A stretch of 64,000 nucleotides of DNA from Picosynechococcus sp. PCC 7117 (GTDB taxonomy: Bacteria; Cyanobacteriota; Cyanobacteriia; Cyanobacteriales; MRBY01), in contig NZ_CP016477.1 of NCBI RefSeq assembly GCF_001693275.1, positions 434,001-498,000 on the forward strand, read 5' to 3'. Within the stretch, counting starts at the first letter, position 1. Every line of letters starts with the position of its first letter. Positions 47,037 to 56,693 of this stretch are shown here, one piece after another. The notes beneath the pieces were generated by a model. The model was not told where the DNA came from. It worked only from the letters and a program-made list of their open reading frames with translations, and made no database searches. The position numbers and the translations under genes were made by a program.

Positions 47037-47288
47037 TCAAATCATAAAGGAAATGCCATTTAAACTAATTAGCAGCAATAATAAACCAAAATTTACCCAC
47101 AATTCTTTTTTATAGGTATTCATCTTTTCCCCAAGAATGCGGGCTGTTTTTTGTTGTAAATAATGGCGCAATTTTAGGGGCAGTTTTTCGTAATATTGCC
47201 GATACTCCAGGGCCGTTAGCAGGACATTCCCAACGTTGTAGAGGGTGATGCCGAGGAGAATCCAGCGGTAAAGGTTATAGAAATTCAT
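47037..47288 (-). CDS. Small two-helix membrane protein of unknown function
   Basis: 83 aa. Two hydrophobic segments (LYRWILLGITLYNVGNVLLT at residues 6-25 and WVNFGLLLLLISLNGISFMI at 64-83) flank a basic central region (PLKLRHYLQQKTARILGEK). No motif I can assign. Convergent with the cysteine miniprotein. Confidence 0.6.
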   Translation of the reverse strand: MNFYNLYRWILLGITLYNVGNVLLTALEYRQYYEKLPLKLRHYLQQKTARILGEKMNTYKKELWVNFGLLLLLISLNGISFMI

Positions 47289-47454
47289 GGCTTACAAAAA
47301 TCTATGGCAGCCGGAGAATCAATCTGAAGTTGATGGCTGAGGGAAAAGAAATAGCAGGTAAAACCCCACTCGGTGATGTTCGGTTGTACTGCTTCTATTT
47401 TGGAAAAAATCCTTTTAGTATCAATATAACCTAGGGTCAGAAGAGAGCAATACT

Positions 47455-48849
47455 GTGGTGGATTTAAAGAAACTAGAAGAACTCAATATTCAGCAAACGG
47501 TGGCCGGCATTCTCCAGGACTTTAACCCGATCTTTTCGTCTACTTCTTCTTCTGGACAAACTGGGCAGTGGCGCGCGGCGATCGCCGCCTTAACGGATTT
47601 ACTCCTGCGCTCCGGGGGCGAAACCCGTGGTGTTATTTTATCGAGCCCTAGCCCAGTCTTTGACGCGCCCCAAATCACCCGCCACCACCATCATTACGTT
47701 TTAACGCCGAAAAATCTCCAGGACATTGCCCTGAGTCATCTGCAATTGCCGGGGGCCGGCTTGAATCAAAGCATTCGGCACCACAATAATCAAATCGTTG
47801 AGTTTCCAATTCTGCCCAATGATCCGTTGGCCCAGGAACAATTTTGTTTGATTTTGACGGCGAAGTTTAATTTTGCGATGGCCCTGTCTCCCCAGGGATT
47901 GCTCTTTTCGTTTGACCCAGAGGCGATCGCCGCCATTTGGCAAATTTTGCAGTGGCGCATGGCCCTAACGCAACCATTCCAGTTCCAAACCCTCGCCCAA
48001 CTTTGGCCCCGCTTTGCCGAGGTTGTTCCGGACTACCGGCTTGTCTCCCGGTTTAGCCAGTTAATGGTGCGATCGCTGACGGTTAATTTACCCCAGGCTG
48101 ATTCCCTACCATCTCCAGAACCCCACCAAACCCCTGAACCAACCGCCCAAGCTCAACCGGAATTAGAGCTATTGCAGGCCCTCACCCATGAAATTCGCAC
48201 TCCTCTAACAACAATCCGTACCATGACAAAGTTGTTGTTAAAAAAGAAAACCCAACTGACTCAGGATATTGTCAAACGCATCGAAACCATTGAGCAAGAG
48301 TGCAACGAACAAATCCGGCGCATGGAACTTATTTTTCGGGCGGCCGAATTGGAAACTCCATCCCATCACCCGAAGCAAACTCTGCAACTGGTGCCCATTT
48401 CCCTAGAGCAAATTTTCCAGGAGGGAACACCCCGTTGGCAAAAACAGGCCCAACGGCGCAATGTCAACCTAGAGGTCGCCTTACCCCCATACCTGCCCCA
48501 GGTGGTGAGTGATCCAGCGATGCTTGACCAAATGCTGTCCGGGTTAATCGAGACCCTCACGCGACGCCTACCGACGGGAGCAGAGGTACAAATCCAAGTC
48601 AGCACCGCCGGCAACCAACTCAAGTTAGAAGTCCAGTCCCACGGTCTGGGTCAAAAATGCCTTGAAAAGGCGATTGGCCAGTTACTCATTTTCCAACCAG
48701 AAACGGGCAGCTTGAGCCTGAATTTAGATGTGACCAAAAATCTCTTTCAACAGTTAGGCGGCAAACTGGCAATTCGACGCCGGGCTTCCGGGGAAGAAGT
48801 CTTTGCTATTTTCTTACCCCTCGGCAATAGCTTCGCTGTGCCCCTCTAG
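47455..48849 (+). CDS. Histidine kinase-like protein with degenerate ATP-binding lobe
   Basis: 464 aa, GTG start (47455 or 47458). Residues 1-215 are a conserved-looking N-terminal part of unknown fold. Residues 238-300 hold a good HisKA dimerisation domain, LLQALTHEIRTPLTTIRTM, with the phospho-accepting His. The ATP lobe is poor: where the N-box asparagine should be stands LSGLIETLTRR, the D-box reads VQSHGLG without Asp, and the G2 box reads GSLSLNLDV. It may be phosphorylated by another kinase or act as a scaffold. No response regulator is adjacent. Confidence 0.75.
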   Translation: MVDLKKLEELNIQQTVAGILQDFNPIFSSTSSSGQTGQWRAAIAALTDLLLRSGGETRGVILSSPSPVFDAPQITRHHHHYVLTPKNLQDIALSHLQLPGAGLNQSIRHHNNQIVEFPILPNDPLAQEQFCLILTAKFNFAMALSPQGLLFSFDPEAIAAIWQILQWRMALTQPFQFQTLAQLWPRFAEVVPDYRLVSRFSQLMVRSLTVNLPQADSLPSPEPHQTPEPTAQAQPELELLQALTHEIRTPLTTIRTMTKLLLKKKTQLTQDIVKRIETIEQECNEQIRRMELIFRAAELETPSHHPKQTLQLVPISLEQIFQEGTPRWQKQAQRRNVNLEVALPPYLPQVVSDPAMLDQMLSGLIETLTRRLPTGAEVQIQVSTAGNQLKLEVQSHGLGQKCLEKAIGQLLIFQPETGSLSLNLDVTKNLFQQLGGKLAIRRRASGEEVFAIFLPLGNSFAVPL

Positions 48850-48931
48850 ATCTCGTAAGGGCATGGTAGAGCACCCTAAATTCCCCTTAGGAATGTCTCT
48901 GCTAACCAAACGCTGAATTTCACCATTGATG

Positions 48932-48967
48932 CAAAAAAAGATGGGCCACACTAGAGGAGCCCATCTC
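48932..48967 (-). terminator. Rho-independent terminator of rpsF
   Basis: On the minus strand GATGGGC and GCCCATC pair perfectly across 12 bases (extended by A-T pairs), followed immediately by seven T. It lies about 40 bp after the rpsF stop. Confidence 0.88.
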
Positions 48968-49006
48968 TGTTAATTTTCGATTTAGTTTTTATCGGGTGCT
49001 GGAAGT

Positions 49007-49354
49007 TTAGGCACCAGGAGCCGCTGGCTCAGAGGGAGGTGCGTCGGCTTCGAGGGCAATGGGTTCTGCATCCAGCTTCATGGTGAGGTAGCGAATAACC
49101 ATTTCCCCTAAGCGCATATCCCGCTCGACGGCTTTGATTTGGCTGCCATCGGCTTTGTAGTTTACTTGGATGTAGATTCCATCGTTGAAGTTCTGGATCG
49201 GATAGGCGAGGTGGCGCTTGCCCCGTACTTGAACCTGAAGATCGCTTGCCCCAGAGTCTTGGAGCATGGTCTTGTATTTGCTGGAGACTTCCTGCACCTG
49301 CTCTTCGCTGAGGTCGGGGCGCAGGATGTACATCATTTCGTAGTTGTTGCTCAT
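49007..49354 (-). CDS. rpsF: 30S ribosomal protein S6
   Basis: 115-aa ribosomal protein that binds 16S rRNA together with S18. The N-terminus [19 protein letters not shown] and the later [17 protein letters not shown] and [17 protein letters not shown] follow the family. The tail ([14 protein letters not shown]) is an acidic Pro/Ala extension. Not next to other ribosomal genes, as commonly seen in cyanobacteria. Confidence 0.95.
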   Translation of the reverse strand: MSNNYEMMYILRPDLSEEQVQEVSSKYKTMLQDSGASDLQVQVRGKRHLAYPIQNFNDGIYIQVNYKADGSQIKAVERDMRLGEMVIRYLTMKLDAEPIALEADAPPSEPAAPGA

Positions 49355-49601
49355 TACTGTTTGATATAAATCCTTCTGGACAATAAGGCCGCTCGATGTG
49401 TGGAAATTTCGGATTTCTTTTACGATTCGAGAAGCAAGGATATAAAATTCTACTACACCTTGCCCCCTTTTAGGGAGTGTTGGCTGGATCTGAAACTGAT
49501 GAAAAACGGATCATGACTTGGGTCTGAGGGTCTGTCATCGATTGGCGATCGCCACCTTGAGGTGGAGCTCTGTTCTGTGTTTAGTTGATCAAAATTCATT
49601 T

Positions 49602-50396
49602 ATGGCGCAACGATATGTTCGGGTTCAAACTCCCCAAGGGCAAGTATTATACGGACTGCTAAAGCTCAACCGTGAAGTGCAGGTGATCGATGCACCGGCT
49701 TGGTTGGGGGGACAACCGACGGGGGAAAGTCTGGCGCCGGATGAGTACCAATTATTGGCCCCCTGCGCCCCGTCAAAAATTGTTGCGGTGGGTCATAATT
49801 ATGCCGCCCATGCGGCGGAACTCCAGCAGCCGATTCCGTCGGAACCAGTGTTATTTTTGAAACCTCCCAGTGCGATTGTGGCCCACCAACAGGGCATTGT
49901 GTATCCGGCCCAATGTCAACAGTTGGAGTTTGAGGGGGAATTGGCCCTTGTGATTGGCGATCGCACCCGCCATTGCTCTGAAGAAGAGACCCACCGAAAA
50001 ATTTGGGGCTATACCATCGCCAATGATGTGACGGCGCGGGATCTCCAACGGCAGGATGCCCAGTGGACGCGGGCAAAGGGATTTGATACGTTCTGTCCCC
50101 TCGGTCCTTGGATTGTGCGCGAGCTTAGCCCCGATGCCAAGTTGCGCACCTATGTAACGCCCCTGGGGGAAGAACTCCCTGAACAACCAGACCCAGCCCA
50201 GGCCGCCTCGGTGCAGGATATGGTTTTTTCCGTGGCCAAATTGGTGAGCTACATCTCCGAAATTATGACCCTGTTGCCCGGTGATGTGATTTTGACGGGG
50301 ACTCCCGCCGGAGTTCACACTGTCCGCATTGGCGATCGCCTTTTGATCACCATCGAAGGGATCGGCGAGCTCGAAAATCCCATCATCGCCCCCTAA
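49602..50396 (+). CDS. Fumarylacetoacetate hydrolase family protein
   Basis: 264 aa. FAH-fold metalloenzyme acting on oxo-acids. The ATG at 49602 (MAQRYVRVQTPQG) is chosen; a longer frame from 49518 adds an unlikely N-terminus. Motifs: VGHNYAAHAAELQQPIP near residue 65, LKPPSAIVAHQ, the metal-binding EFEGELALVIGDRTR near 112, NDVTARDLQ and ILTGTPAGVHTVRIGD. The substrate is not predictable; members include oxaloacetate decarboxylases and acylpyruvases. Confidence 0.9.
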   Translation: MAQRYVRVQTPQGQVLYGLLKLNREVQVIDAPAWLGGQPTGESLAPDEYQLLAPCAPSKIVAVGHNYAAHAAELQQPIPSEPVLFLKPPSAIVAHQQGIVYPAQCQQLEFEGELALVIGDRTRHCSEEETHRKIWGYTIANDVTARDLQRQDAQWTRAKGFDTFCPLGPWIVRELSPDAKLRTYVTPLGEELPEQPDPAQAASVQDMVFSVAKLVSYISEIMTLLPGDVILTGTPAGVHTVRIGDRLLITIEGIGELENPIIAP

Positions 50397-50441
50397 GACT
50401 TGTTTCCATTCTCCATTGCTTGTCGCTTACCACCCGTTACC

Positions 50442-52163
50442 ATGCCCATCGCCAAACGTTTTTTGACCCGTACCTGTTCCGTCGCCTGTCTTCTCCTTGT
50501 GGGTTGTGGTACGGCGAATAACATGGCGCCGCCGAATTCCAGCGAACCGACGTTGCTCCGACTGCTGTACTGGCAAGGGCCGACCATTTTAAATCCCCAT
50601 CTTTCTACAGGTTTTAAGGATTGGGAAGCCAGCCGGATTACCCTCGAACCCCTGGCAACGTTTGATCCTGATAGCGAGTTGGTGCCTGTGTTAGCCGCAG
50701 AAATTCCCAGCCTCGAAAATGGGGGGCTCAGTGCCGATGGACGCTCCGTAACCTGGAAACTCAAATCGGATTTGCGTTGGTCTGATGGGGAGCCGTTCAC
50801 GGCGGCGGATGTGGTTTTTACCTATGAATTCATTACAAACCCGGCGGCGGGGGCGACTAATGCGGGGGTTTTTCAGGGGGTAGAAACCGTAGAAGCCATC
50901 GACGAAACAACGGTGAAGGTTACTTTTAAAGATGTGACCCCTGCCTGGTTTGGGGTTTTTGTCGGGGCTGAGGGGATGATTTTACCCCGTCACAAATTTG
51001 TCGATTACCAAGGAGAACAGGCCAGAACTGCGCCAGCAAATCTGTTACCGGTGGGCACAGGGCCATACCGGGTGGTGGAATTTAAGCCGGGGGATGTGGT
51101 GGTTTACGAAAAGAACCCCCATTATCGGGATGTCGAGCAGTTAGGTTTTGAGCGATTAGAGCTAAAAGGGGGTGGGGATGCCACCGCAGCGGCGCGGGCT
51201 GTCCTCCAAACAGGGGAGGCAGATTTTGCCTACAATCTCCAGGTAGAAACCAAGGTTTTGACGGAACTGAGTGCAGGGGGACAGGGGCAAGTTTTAGCGA
51301 ACTTTGGATCCTTGAGTGAACGGCTAGTCCTCAACTTCACTGACCCCAATCAGGAAACCCCCAGTGGTGAACGGTCGAGTTTGGCTTTTCCCCATCCTTT
51401 CTTGACGGATCGGCGCGTGCGGGAGGCGATCGCCACGGCCATTGATCGCGAGACCATTGCCCAGGAACTGTATGGTGTCACGGGCAAACCCACCAGTAAT
51501 TTTGTAGTGAATCCCCCTGAGTTCGTCTCCCCCAATACCAGCTATCGCTTCAACCCAGAACAGGCCAAGGCCCTCCTCGACCAAGCGGGCTGGGTCGATA
51601 CCAACGGCGATGGGACCCGTGATCAAGACGGCGTGGAGATGCGGTTGCTGTTCCAGACTTCTGTGAATCCGCTCCGCCAGAAAACCCAAGCGATTATTAA
51701 GCAAAATTTGGCCGAAATTGGGATGGCCGTTGAGCTAAAAAGCATTGACGCCAGCATTTACTTTTCCGGCGATCCGGCCAATGTGGACACCACAGAACGC
51801 TTTACGGCAGATTTGCAGATGTTTACGACGGGTAATACCAATCCTGATCCCCTGCCCTATTTCAAACGTTACACCTGCGCTGAAATTCCGACCCAGGCCA
51901 ACAACTGGACGGGGGATAACTATGCCCGTTATTGCAACCCCGATTATGACGAACTCTGGGCCGCAACCACCCAAGCCCTCGATCCAGAAGAGCGGCAAGC
52001 CTCGTTGATTCGCCTCAATGATTTGCTGATTCAAGAGGTTGCGGTCATTCCCCTCATTCACCGGGCAGAGACCGCCGGGATTGGCGATCGCCTTACGGGG
52101 GTCAGCCTCACGCCCTGGGATATGAATACTTGGAATATTGCCGCCTGGCGCAAGGAAGCCTAG
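50442..52163 (+). CDS. ABC transporter solute-binding lipoprotein, family 5 (DppA/OppA type)
   Basis: 573 aa from the ATG at 50442. The signal peptide MPIAKRFLTRTCSVACLLLV ends in the lipobox VGC, so it is an outer-face lipoprotein. The SBP_bac_5 signature is present: EPLATFDPDSELVPVLA, WKLKSDLRWSDGEPFTAADV and LPVGTGPYRVVEF near residue 205. It should capture peptides or similar oligomeric solutes. No permease or ATPase gene is adjacent. It follows the FAH-family gene by 45 bp and may be co-transcribed. Confidence 0.88.
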   Translation: MPIAKRFLTRTCSVACLLLVGCGTANNMAPPNSSEPTLLRLLYWQGPTILNPHLSTGFKDWEASRITLEPLATFDPDSELVPVLAAEIPSLENGGLSADGRSVTWKLKSDLRWSDGEPFTAADVVFTYEFITNPAAGATNAGVFQGVETVEAIDETTVKVTFKDVTPAWFGVFVGAEGMILPRHKFVDYQGEQARTAPANLLPVGTGPYRVVEFKPGDVVVYEKNPHYRDVEQLGFERLELKGGGDATAAARAVLQTGEADFAYNLQVETKVLTELSAGGQGQVLANFGSLSERLVLNFTDPNQETPSGERSSLAFPHPFLTDRRVREAIATAIDRETIAQELYGVTGKPTSNFVVNPPEFVSPNTSYRFNPEQAKALLDQAGWVDTNGDGTRDQDGVEMRLLFQTSVNPLRQKTQAIIKQNLAEIGMAVELKSIDASIYFSGDPANVDTTERFTADLQMFTTGNTNPDPLPYFKRYTCAEIPTQANNWTGDNYARYCNPDYDELWAATTQALDPEERQASLIRLNDLLIQEVAVIPLIHRAETAGIGDRLTGVSLTPWDMNTWNIAAWRKEA

Positions 52164-52174
52164 GAATGACGGCC

Positions 52175-53851
52175 CTAAAATAGACCCCGCCGACCATTCG
52201 GCATGATAGTGGCCCAGTTCGTTTTAGCGGTTTTGAGTTGCTGGTCTGTGATTTTGGCGTTGCGCAAATTCGCGCCACAGAGATTCGCCCCGTCCAGCAG
52301 AGCGTAGTTTAAATAGGCCTGTTCTAGGTTAGCTCCCCGCAGATCGGCTTGGCTGAGGTTGGTATAGCTCAGGTAAGCCTGTTCTAGATTTGCGTCCCGG
52401 AGATTCGCTTGGTGTAAGTTAGCTTTGCCAAAATCAGCACGACTGAGATTTGCCCCCTGGAAATTGGCTTGAATCATTTGGGATTGGTGGAAAATACAGC
52501 CTGATAAATTCATGCGCGGCAGGCTGAGACCTAACAGTTGTAGTTGAGCAAAGTTTCGGCGACCTTGGCCATAGGCACTCAACATATCCTGGGCGGTCAA
52601 CTTAGTTTCCATCGGATTTGCCCGATTAGCTTTGTTCGGCTCGATCCGCATAGTTTTGCCCATGGTAGAACGGGGTTTGTTACGTCCTGCGGTCAATCGA
52701 TTAATACGCTGGGCAGAGGCAGAGGGGTGATAGGTGTCTGTCTGGGAAGGGGCACCATAGGGTTTCTTTTGGCGATCGCGTCTTGCTCGGATGGCCATCG
52801 CTAACTGAGAATTAGCCAGGGTGGAAGGGCCGCCCGTCAGTTCCCCATCGTCATCGCTTGAGGCGGTGGAAGAGACTTGGCCCCCAGTGGTTCCCGTAAA
52901 GGATTCTGCGCCACTCAAATCTGCCATGCCCTGGGCCAGGCTTTCCATATAGGGTTCCATTTCGAGGGCATCAAGCACATCCTGGGCGGATTGATAGCGG
53001 TGCTTGACTGAACTCTCCAGCATTTTGTGGAGGACACTCGCGAGGCTGTTGCTGATATTGACGTGGGACTCCCACAGCAGCTCCCCCGTTTTGGAGTCGT
53101 AGTCGAGTTCTTTGGGGGGTTTCCCGGTGAGCAAATAAAGACAGGTGATCCCCACCGCATAGATGTCACTGGCATAGACGGGACGCATGGCCATTTGCTC
53201 TGGGGGAGCATAGCCTGGGGTGCCAACGGCGAAGGAGGTGAGGGCCGTTTGTTCTGATGTCGAGGCGATCGCCTCGACATTAATTTGATTTTTTACCGCA
53301 CCAAAATCAATCAAAACTAATTTTTTATCTTGGTCACGGCGAATCAGGTTGGCGGGCTTGATATCCCGGTGGATGACCTGTTGGGAGTGAATGTATTGGA
53401 TGACAGGTAAAACTTCGCTGAGGAATTGCCGCGCTCCGGCTTCGCTAAATGGCCCATTTTTTTTTACTTCCTGCTGCAGGTTATTGCCTTTGACATATTC
53501 CTGAACCAGGTAAAAATGATTGTCGTCTTCAAAGTAATCCAGGAGGCGAGGCACCTGGGGATGATTGCCGATGCGACCGAGGGTCTCCGCCTCCCGTTCA
53601 AAAAGTTCGCGGGCCATCTGGAACAAGTGCGGCACGTTGCTCGCAAGACGCAGTTGCTTGATCACACAGGATGGTTTGCCGGGGAGGTTCAAATCTACCG
53701 CGAGAAAGGTGGCACCAAAACCACCATGGCCTAAGCTTTTGAGGGGTTTATAGCGTTGGCGCAGGATTAGGCTACTGCCACAGGTTCCGCAGACTCGCGC
53801 CTTGAGAGGATTTTTGGGGTTGGAACATTTGGGATTGATACAGTAGCTCAT
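52175..53851 (-). CDS. spkB: Ser/Thr protein kinase with N-terminal Cys motif and pentapeptide repeats (SpkB type)
   Basis: 558 aa. The N-terminus has a zinc-ribbon-like motif (C4, C9, then VCGTCGSSL). The Hanks-type kinase domain spans about 33-300: LGHGGFGATFLAVD (glycine loop), VIKQL (lysine), VIHRDIKPANLI (catalytic loop) and VLIDFGAVKNQ (DFG). A Ser/Thr-rich linker follows. Residues 450-545 are pentapeptide repeats of the A(D/N)Lxx form (ANLSRADFGKANLHQANLRD). This architecture is that of SpkB of Synechocystis, a kinase linked to motility and oxidative stress. Converges on the solute-binding gene with an 11-bp gap. Confidence 0.88.
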   Translation of the reverse strand: MSYCINPKCSNPKNPLKARVCGTCGSSLILRQRYKPLKSLGHGGFGATFLAVDLNLPGKPSCVIKQLRLASNVPHLFQMARELFEREAETLGRIGNHPQVPRLLDYFEDDNHFYLVQEYVKGNNLQQEVKKNGPFSEAGARQFLSEVLPVIQYIHSQQVIHRDIKPANLIRRDQDKKLVLIDFGAVKNQINVEAIASTSEQTALTSFAVGTPGYAPPEQMAMRPVYASDIYAVGITCLYLLTGKPPKELDYDSKTGELLWESHVNISNSLASVLHKMLESSVKHRYQSAQDVLDALEMEPYMESLAQGMADLSGAESFTGTTGGQVSSTASSDDDGELTGGPSTLANSQLAMAIRARRDRQKKPYGAPSQTDTYHPSASAQRINRLTAGRNKPRSTMGKTMRIEPNKANRANPMETKLTAQDMLSAYGQGRRNFAQLQLLGLSLPRMNLSGCIFHQSQMIQANFQGANLSRADFGKANLHQANLRDANLEQAYLSYTNLSQADLRGANLEQAYLNYALLDGANLCGANLRNAKITDQQLKTAKTNWATIMPNGRRGLF

Positions 53852-54216
53852 CCAGAGTCACCTTAATGGGAGAGGCGATCGCCTCTGCAAGGAAAGAGTT
53901 TTGGTCGCCTATTTTGTTACCGTGAGCAAGCATGGCGTTGTGATCTGACGCACCAACGGGGATGACCTGTGATGGTGTGTTCACCTCAAGCTCCATCATA
54001 TCCCACCACCTTAACGTACTGGGATGGTGTCTGGGGGTTTGCTAGGCGTGTTCTTAGCGTTCCCTAAAAGGGCGCGTTTCGGCTCAGGGCTTGGGTCTTT
54101 CTGTCAGGATCTGTGGGGTATCATCTATGGCGATCGCCCCCAATATTTTCCCCGGTAAGGGGAGGGAAACGTTTAAAATAAACTCCTTGAAACTAGTGTA
54201 ATGCCCCAAAAAGTCA
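53852..54216. other. Intergenic stretch between spkB and pheT
   Basis: 365 bp between divergent genes. It holds a 16-bp palindrome AGAGGCGATCGCCTCT containing HIP1 (about 53870-53886) and another HIP1 near 54130. Promoters of both genes must lie here, but no clear -10/-35 pair, riboswitch or T-box-like leader was recognised. A minus-strand frame across 53772-53999 overlaps the spkB start and looks like chance. Confidence 0.5.
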
Positions 54217-56646
54217 ATGCGGATTTCCCTGAATTGGTTAAAAGAGTTTGTTGAGATCACCCTATCGCCAGAAGAATTAGCCAAAACCCTAACCATTGCT
54301 GGGTTTGAAGTAGAAGAAATCGAGGATCGCCGCCGCCTAGCCGATGGTGTCGTTGTTGGTAAAGTTGTGAGCCGCGAACCCCATCCCGACGCCGACAAAC
54401 TGAGCGTCTGTCAAGTCGATATTGGTACAGACGAACTTTCAACCATTGTCTGTGGGGCGAAAAATGTCCGGGCCGATATCTTTGTCCCCGTCGCTACCCT
54501 AGGCACCTACTTACCCACCATTGACCTCAAACTAAAACCCACCAAACTCCGGGGTGTAAAATCCTCCGGGATGATTTGCTCCCTCTCCGAATTGGGCTTA
54601 GAAAAAGACTCCGAAGGCATTCACATTTTTGAACAACCAGACCTGAAACCAGGAATGGATGTGCGCCCCATCCTCGGCTTAGATGATGTGGTATTGGATT
54701 TAACCGCCACCGCCAACCGAGCCGATGCCCTCAGTATGGTCGGCGTCGCGCGGGAAGTGGCGGCCCTCACGGGAGTAGACGTCAAACTCCCAGAAATTCC
54801 GGCCATGGATATCGCCCCAGAAACATTGACCATTACCGTGGCCGATCCTGTCGCCTGTCCCGCCTATCTCGGTACGGTGATCGAAGGTGTGACGACAGCG
54901 CCTTCTCCTGATTGGTTAAAATTCCGGCTCCAAGCGGCTGGCACTCGCCCGATTAATAATGTTGTTGATATCACCAACTATGTACTCCTCGAATGGGGAC
55001 AGCCCCTCCATGCCTTTGACCGGGAGCGTCTTGCCCAGGTGGCAGGATCTGAAACCGTTGCCCTTGGGGTGCGGTTTGCCAAAGCCGGAGAAATGTTAAC
55101 GACCCTCGATGGTCAAGAGCGCAAGCTAGCTGAGAAAAATTTGGTGATTACCGCCAATGATGTCCCTGTTGCTTTGGCCGGGGTAATGGGTGGTGAAAGT
55201 ACGGAAGTTCACAATGGTACCCAGAATATTGTTTTAGAAGCAGCCCTATTTGAACCGGTCACTATCCGACGGTCTTCCCGTGCTGTGGGTCTGCGCAGCG
55301 AATCTTCGACTCGCTATGAACGGGGCGTCAACCAAGTGGAATTAGACCGGGCGGCCCAACGGGCGATCGCCCTCCTCCAAGAACTCACCGGAGGCACTGT
55401 GGTTCAGCGTGGTCTCACGGATACCCGACCCGATCCCAACGCCCGCCCCAAAATCCCGCTGCGCTTACAACGGCTCCACGAAGTCCTCGGCCATGTCCAC
55501 AAGGACGGCAAAATTTTTGATGTGCCCCTCGCCGATGTGGAACGCATTTTAGCTGACCTCGGCTGCACCCTCGAATCCACAGGAGAAGGGGTCTGGGAAG
55601 TGGCTGTGCCTCCCTACCGTTATCGCGATTTAGAACGTGAAATTGATCTCATCGAAGAAGTGGCCCGCCTTTATGGCTATGACAATTTCTGCGATACCCT
55701 GCCAAGTCAATCCGCCGCTGGTTTCTTGTCCCCAGCAGAAAAAGTGAATCGTCAATTGCGGGGGAGCTTCCGAGCGATTGGCCTAACCGAAGTGGTTCAT
55801 TACTCCCTGGTTAAACCAGAACTTGCTGATATTAAACTCAGTAACCCCCTGTTTGTGGAATATTCTGCCCTACGAAAGGAGCTGCTCACAGGGTTAATTG
55901 ATGCCTTTGCCTACAACCAATCCCAAGGCAATGGTGCCCTCAATGCCTTTGAACTGGGTCGCGTTTTTTGGCTAGATGACAACGAAAACTATGCCGAAGC
56001 CGATTATCTAGCTGGAATTCTGGGGGGCAATCTCAATCCCGATGGCAGTTGGGCCGTCGGTGGCAAAGGTCAACCGATGTCTTGGTACGAAGCAAAAGGA
56101 TTTCTTGATGCCGCCTTTAGGCAACTGGGCTTAGAGGTGAGCTATCGGGCAGATACTAGCAACGAAAAATTGCATCCCGGCCGGACAGCGTCTCTCTGGC
56201 TTCAGGGGCGTCAACTGGGGATTTTCGGGCAACTTCATCCCCAATTGCGGCAGGAAAAAGATTTGATCGATGCGGTGTATGTTTTTGAGCTGAAACTTGA
56301 TCTGCTGCAAACGGTGTTGAGTCGTCCATCCCAACAGGTGCCCATTTTTAAGGCCTTTTCTACTTACCCCGCAGTCACCCGCGATTTGGCGTTCTTTGCC
56401 CCCCTCGAAACGTCTGTAGCCGACCTGGAGCAGGCCATGCAGAAAACAGCAAAAAAACTGTTGGCTGGGGTGGAGTTATTTGATGAATATCGCGGTGAGC
56501 ACGCCCCTGAAGGCCAGCGCAGTTTGGCTTTCAGTTTGCAGTATCGAGCTGCGGATAAAACCCTAACGGACGAGGAGATTGATCCAGTCCACCAAAAGGT
56601 GCGAGATGCGCTGGTCAAACAGTTTGCCGTGACCTTGAGAAGCTAA
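54217..56646 (+). CDS. pheT: Phenylalanyl-tRNA synthetase beta subunit
   Basis: 809-aa beta subunit of the heterotetrameric PheRS. The N-terminal tRNA-binding (EMAP-like) domain holds [21 protein letters not shown]3/B4 editing domain, B5 ([13 protein letters not shown]) and a catalytic-like domain follow. The C-terminal anticodon-binding FDX-ACB domain begins at [20 protein letters not shown] near residue 715. The alpha subunit gene (pheS) is not adjacent, which is usual in cyanobacteria. No leader peptide was seen. Confidence 0.96.
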   Translation: MRISLNWLKEFVEITLSPEELAKTLTIAGFEVEEIEDRRRLADGVVVGKVVSREPHPDADKLSVCQVDIGTDELSTIVCGAKNVRADIFVPVATLGTYLPTIDLKLKPTKLRGVKSSGMICSLSELGLEKDSEGIHIFEQPDLKPGMDVRPILGLDDVVLDLTATANRADALSMVGVAREVAALTGVDVKLPEIPAMDIAPETLTITVADPVACPAYLGTVIEGVTTAPSPDWLKFRLQAAGTRPINNVVDITNYVLLEWGQPLHAFDRERLAQVAGSETVALGVRFAKAGEMLTTLDGQERKLAEKNLVITANDVPVALAGVMGGESTEVHNGTQNIVLEAALFEPVTIRRSSRAVGLRSESSTRYERGVNQVELDRAAQRAIALLQELTGGTVVQRGLTDTRPDPNARPKIPLRLQRLHEVLGHVHKDGKIFDVPLADVERILADLGCTLESTGEGVWEVAVPPYRYRDLEREIDLIEEVARLYGYDNFCDTLPSQSAAGFLSPAEKVNRQLRGSFRAIGLTEVVHYSLVKPELADIKLSNPLFVEYSALRKELLTGLIDAFAYNQSQGNGALNAFELGRVFWLDDNENYAEADYLAGILGGNLNPDGSWAVGGKGQPMSWYEAKGFLDAAFRQLGLEVSYRADTSNEKLHPGRTASLWLQGRQLGIFGQLHPQLRQEKDLIDAVYVFELKLDLLQTVLSRPSQQVPIFKAFSTYPAVTRDLAFFAPLETSVADLEQAMQKTAKKLLAGVELFDEYRGEHAPEGQRSLAFSLQYRAADKTLTDEEIDPVHQKVRDALVKQFAVTLRS

Positions 56647-56664
56647 CCCCTCTGCCTCGCGGCA

Positions 56665-56682
56665 TCTCCCCTCAAGGGGAGA
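56665..56682. repeat. Perfect short stem-loop between pheT and malic enzyme genes
   Basis: TCTCCCC-TCAA-GGGGAGA, a 7-bp perfect stem in the 47-bp gap between the convergent genes. It is preceded by a C-rich segment with CCTCTGCCTCGCGGC. No T run follows on either strand, so it is a weak terminator at best. Confidence 0.5.
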
Positions 56683-56693
56683 ATCAAGGTGTT

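Noticed and set aside
53772-53999. Minus-strand 75-codon frame overlapping the spkB start
   Set aside because: Overlaps the first 27 codons of spkB in another frame, low-complexity content, no family resemblance.
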